Assembly (NCBI RefSeq): GCF_008727925.1
Contig: NZ_VTWT01000002.1
Coordinates: 496,001-560,000, forward strand
Direction of reading: 5' to 3'
DNA from: Adhaeribacter soli
Lineage (GTDB): Bacteria > Bacteroidota > Bacteroidia > Cytophagales > Hymenobacteraceae
Length of the DNA: 64,000 nt
Shown here: in pieces, positions 63,613-64,000 of the stretch
Layout: each line of letters begins with the position of its first letter
Numbering within the stretch: position 1 is the stretch's first letter
Notes under the pieces: generated by a model
Database searches by the model: none
Told to the model about the DNA's origin: nothing
Seen by the model: only the letters and a program-made list of their open reading frames with translations
Translations under genes and position numbers: made by a program

Positions 63613-64000
63613 ATGAAAACCGAAAAAGAAAAAATGCTCGCCGGCGAAATGTACGATCCGTTGGATAAGCAATTATCAGAGGAAAGGCTGCAGGCGCGTT
63701 TGCTGATAAAAGAACTGAACGATTCCCGCGAAGACCAGACGGAAGAACGGAGCCGTATTTTAAAAGCGTTGATCCCGCATGCCGGCCCCGGCTTGTGGCT
63801 GCAGCCGCCTTTTTATTGCGACTACGGCAGCAATATGGTTATCGGCGAAAAGGTATTCTTTAACTTTAATTGCGTGGTGCTCGATGTGATGCAGGTTAGA
63901 ATTGGCAGCAGAACTTTGTTTGGCCCGAACGTGCAAATTTATACCGCTACGCACCCATTGGACTATCAGGTGAGGGCTTCCGGGGTAGAATATGCCAAAC
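63613..64000 (+). CDS. maa: Maltose/galactoside O-acetyltransferase-like protein, N-terminal part
   Basis: The visible 129 residues start MKTEKEKMLAGEMYDPLDKQL, a maltose acetyltransferase (Mac) helical domain, and pass into the left-handed beta-helix (hexapeptide repeats) with PPFYCDYGSNMVIGEKVFFNFNCVVLD and LFGPNVQIYTATHPLD. The His in ATHPLD is the expected catalytic base. It transfers acetyl from acetyl-CoA to sugars in the cytosol. The gene continues past the window end, with about 60 residues missing. Confidence 0.93.
   Translation, partial: MKTEKEKMLAGEMYDPLDKQLSEERLQARLLIKELNDSREDQTEERSRILKALIPHAGPGLWLQPPFYCDYGSNMVIGEKVFFNFNCVVLDVMQVRIGSRTLFGPNVQIYTATHPLDYQVRASGVEYAK

Overview
The window looks like chromosomal DNA of a free-living member of phylum Bacteroidota, most probably order Cytophagales (family Hymenobacteraceae is my best guess; no rRNA is present to confirm it). 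The support comes from several sources. Surface proteins end in type IX secretion (T9SS) sorting domains of type A and type B. The tmRNA tag peptide GESNYAMAA is of the Bacteroidota type. Candidate promoters carry the TAnnTTTG minus-7 box, and most starts lack Shine-Dalgarno sites. The RadC, DUF1684, DUF4112, DUF3606 and HemJ variants are also those usual in the phylum. I saw no prophage, ICE or CRISPR; the accessory content is surface proteins, two REP-associated transposases and many palindromic repeats.

Layout. 1-9.5 kb: the 5' end of pheT, a DUF1684 protein, radC, a membrane metallophosphoesterase, small lipoproteins, uvsE, a DUF3606 protein, a protein with a degenerate diadenylate-cyclase-type domain, and a DUF4112 protein. 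9.6-13.5 kb: ssrA (tmRNA), a lipoprotein gene broken by a TAG codon, a DUF2975/HTH pair and dnaX. 14-24 kb: an M16 protease, a LuxR-type regulator, monomeric isocitrate dehydrogenase, a phosphoribosyltransferase, an alpha/beta hydrolase and HemJ. 24.4-33.7 kb: a 1915-residue PKD/GEVED/CUB secreted protein, clpB and a first RAYT transposase with its REP palindromes. 33.7-39.7 kb: an unknown protein, an SDR, a methyltransferase, endonuclease V, a lipoprotein and hemN. 40.5-50 kb: two tandem paralogous T9SS adhesin-like giants. 50.4-64 kb: a HupE/UreJ protein, an M1 peptidase, a second RAYT with a different REP family, a HigBA toxin-antitoxin pair, a DinB protein, a PadR regulator with a doubled GldL-like membrane protein, a T9SS type B protein, a broken SRPBCC gene, an SGNH hydrolase, AlkB and the start of a maltose-acetyltransferase-like gene.

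How it fits together. Most genes are single transcription units with strong intrinsic terminators, many bidirectional between convergent genes. DNA maintenance is well represented (uvsE, nfi, alkB, radC family, dnaX), though not clustered. Haem synthesis genes hemJ and hemN occur separately.

The most notable observations are these. (1) dnaX appears to be a programmed -1 frameshift gene in inverted arrangement: the zero frame stops early (gamma-like) and full-length tau needs a slip at A AAA AAG, flanked by an AGGAGG box and an 8-bp hairpin. (2) A REP palindrome lies in frame inside the coding sequence of its own presumed RAYT transposase, with two more copies flanking the gene. (3) A 773-bp direct duplication, apparently exact, lies inside one adhesin. 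(4) Several families of structured intergenic elements are present, including a 238-bp MITE-like element and a composite element with different but self-complementary stems in two copies. (5) A divergent DisA-type nucleotide domain has a changed catalytic motif.
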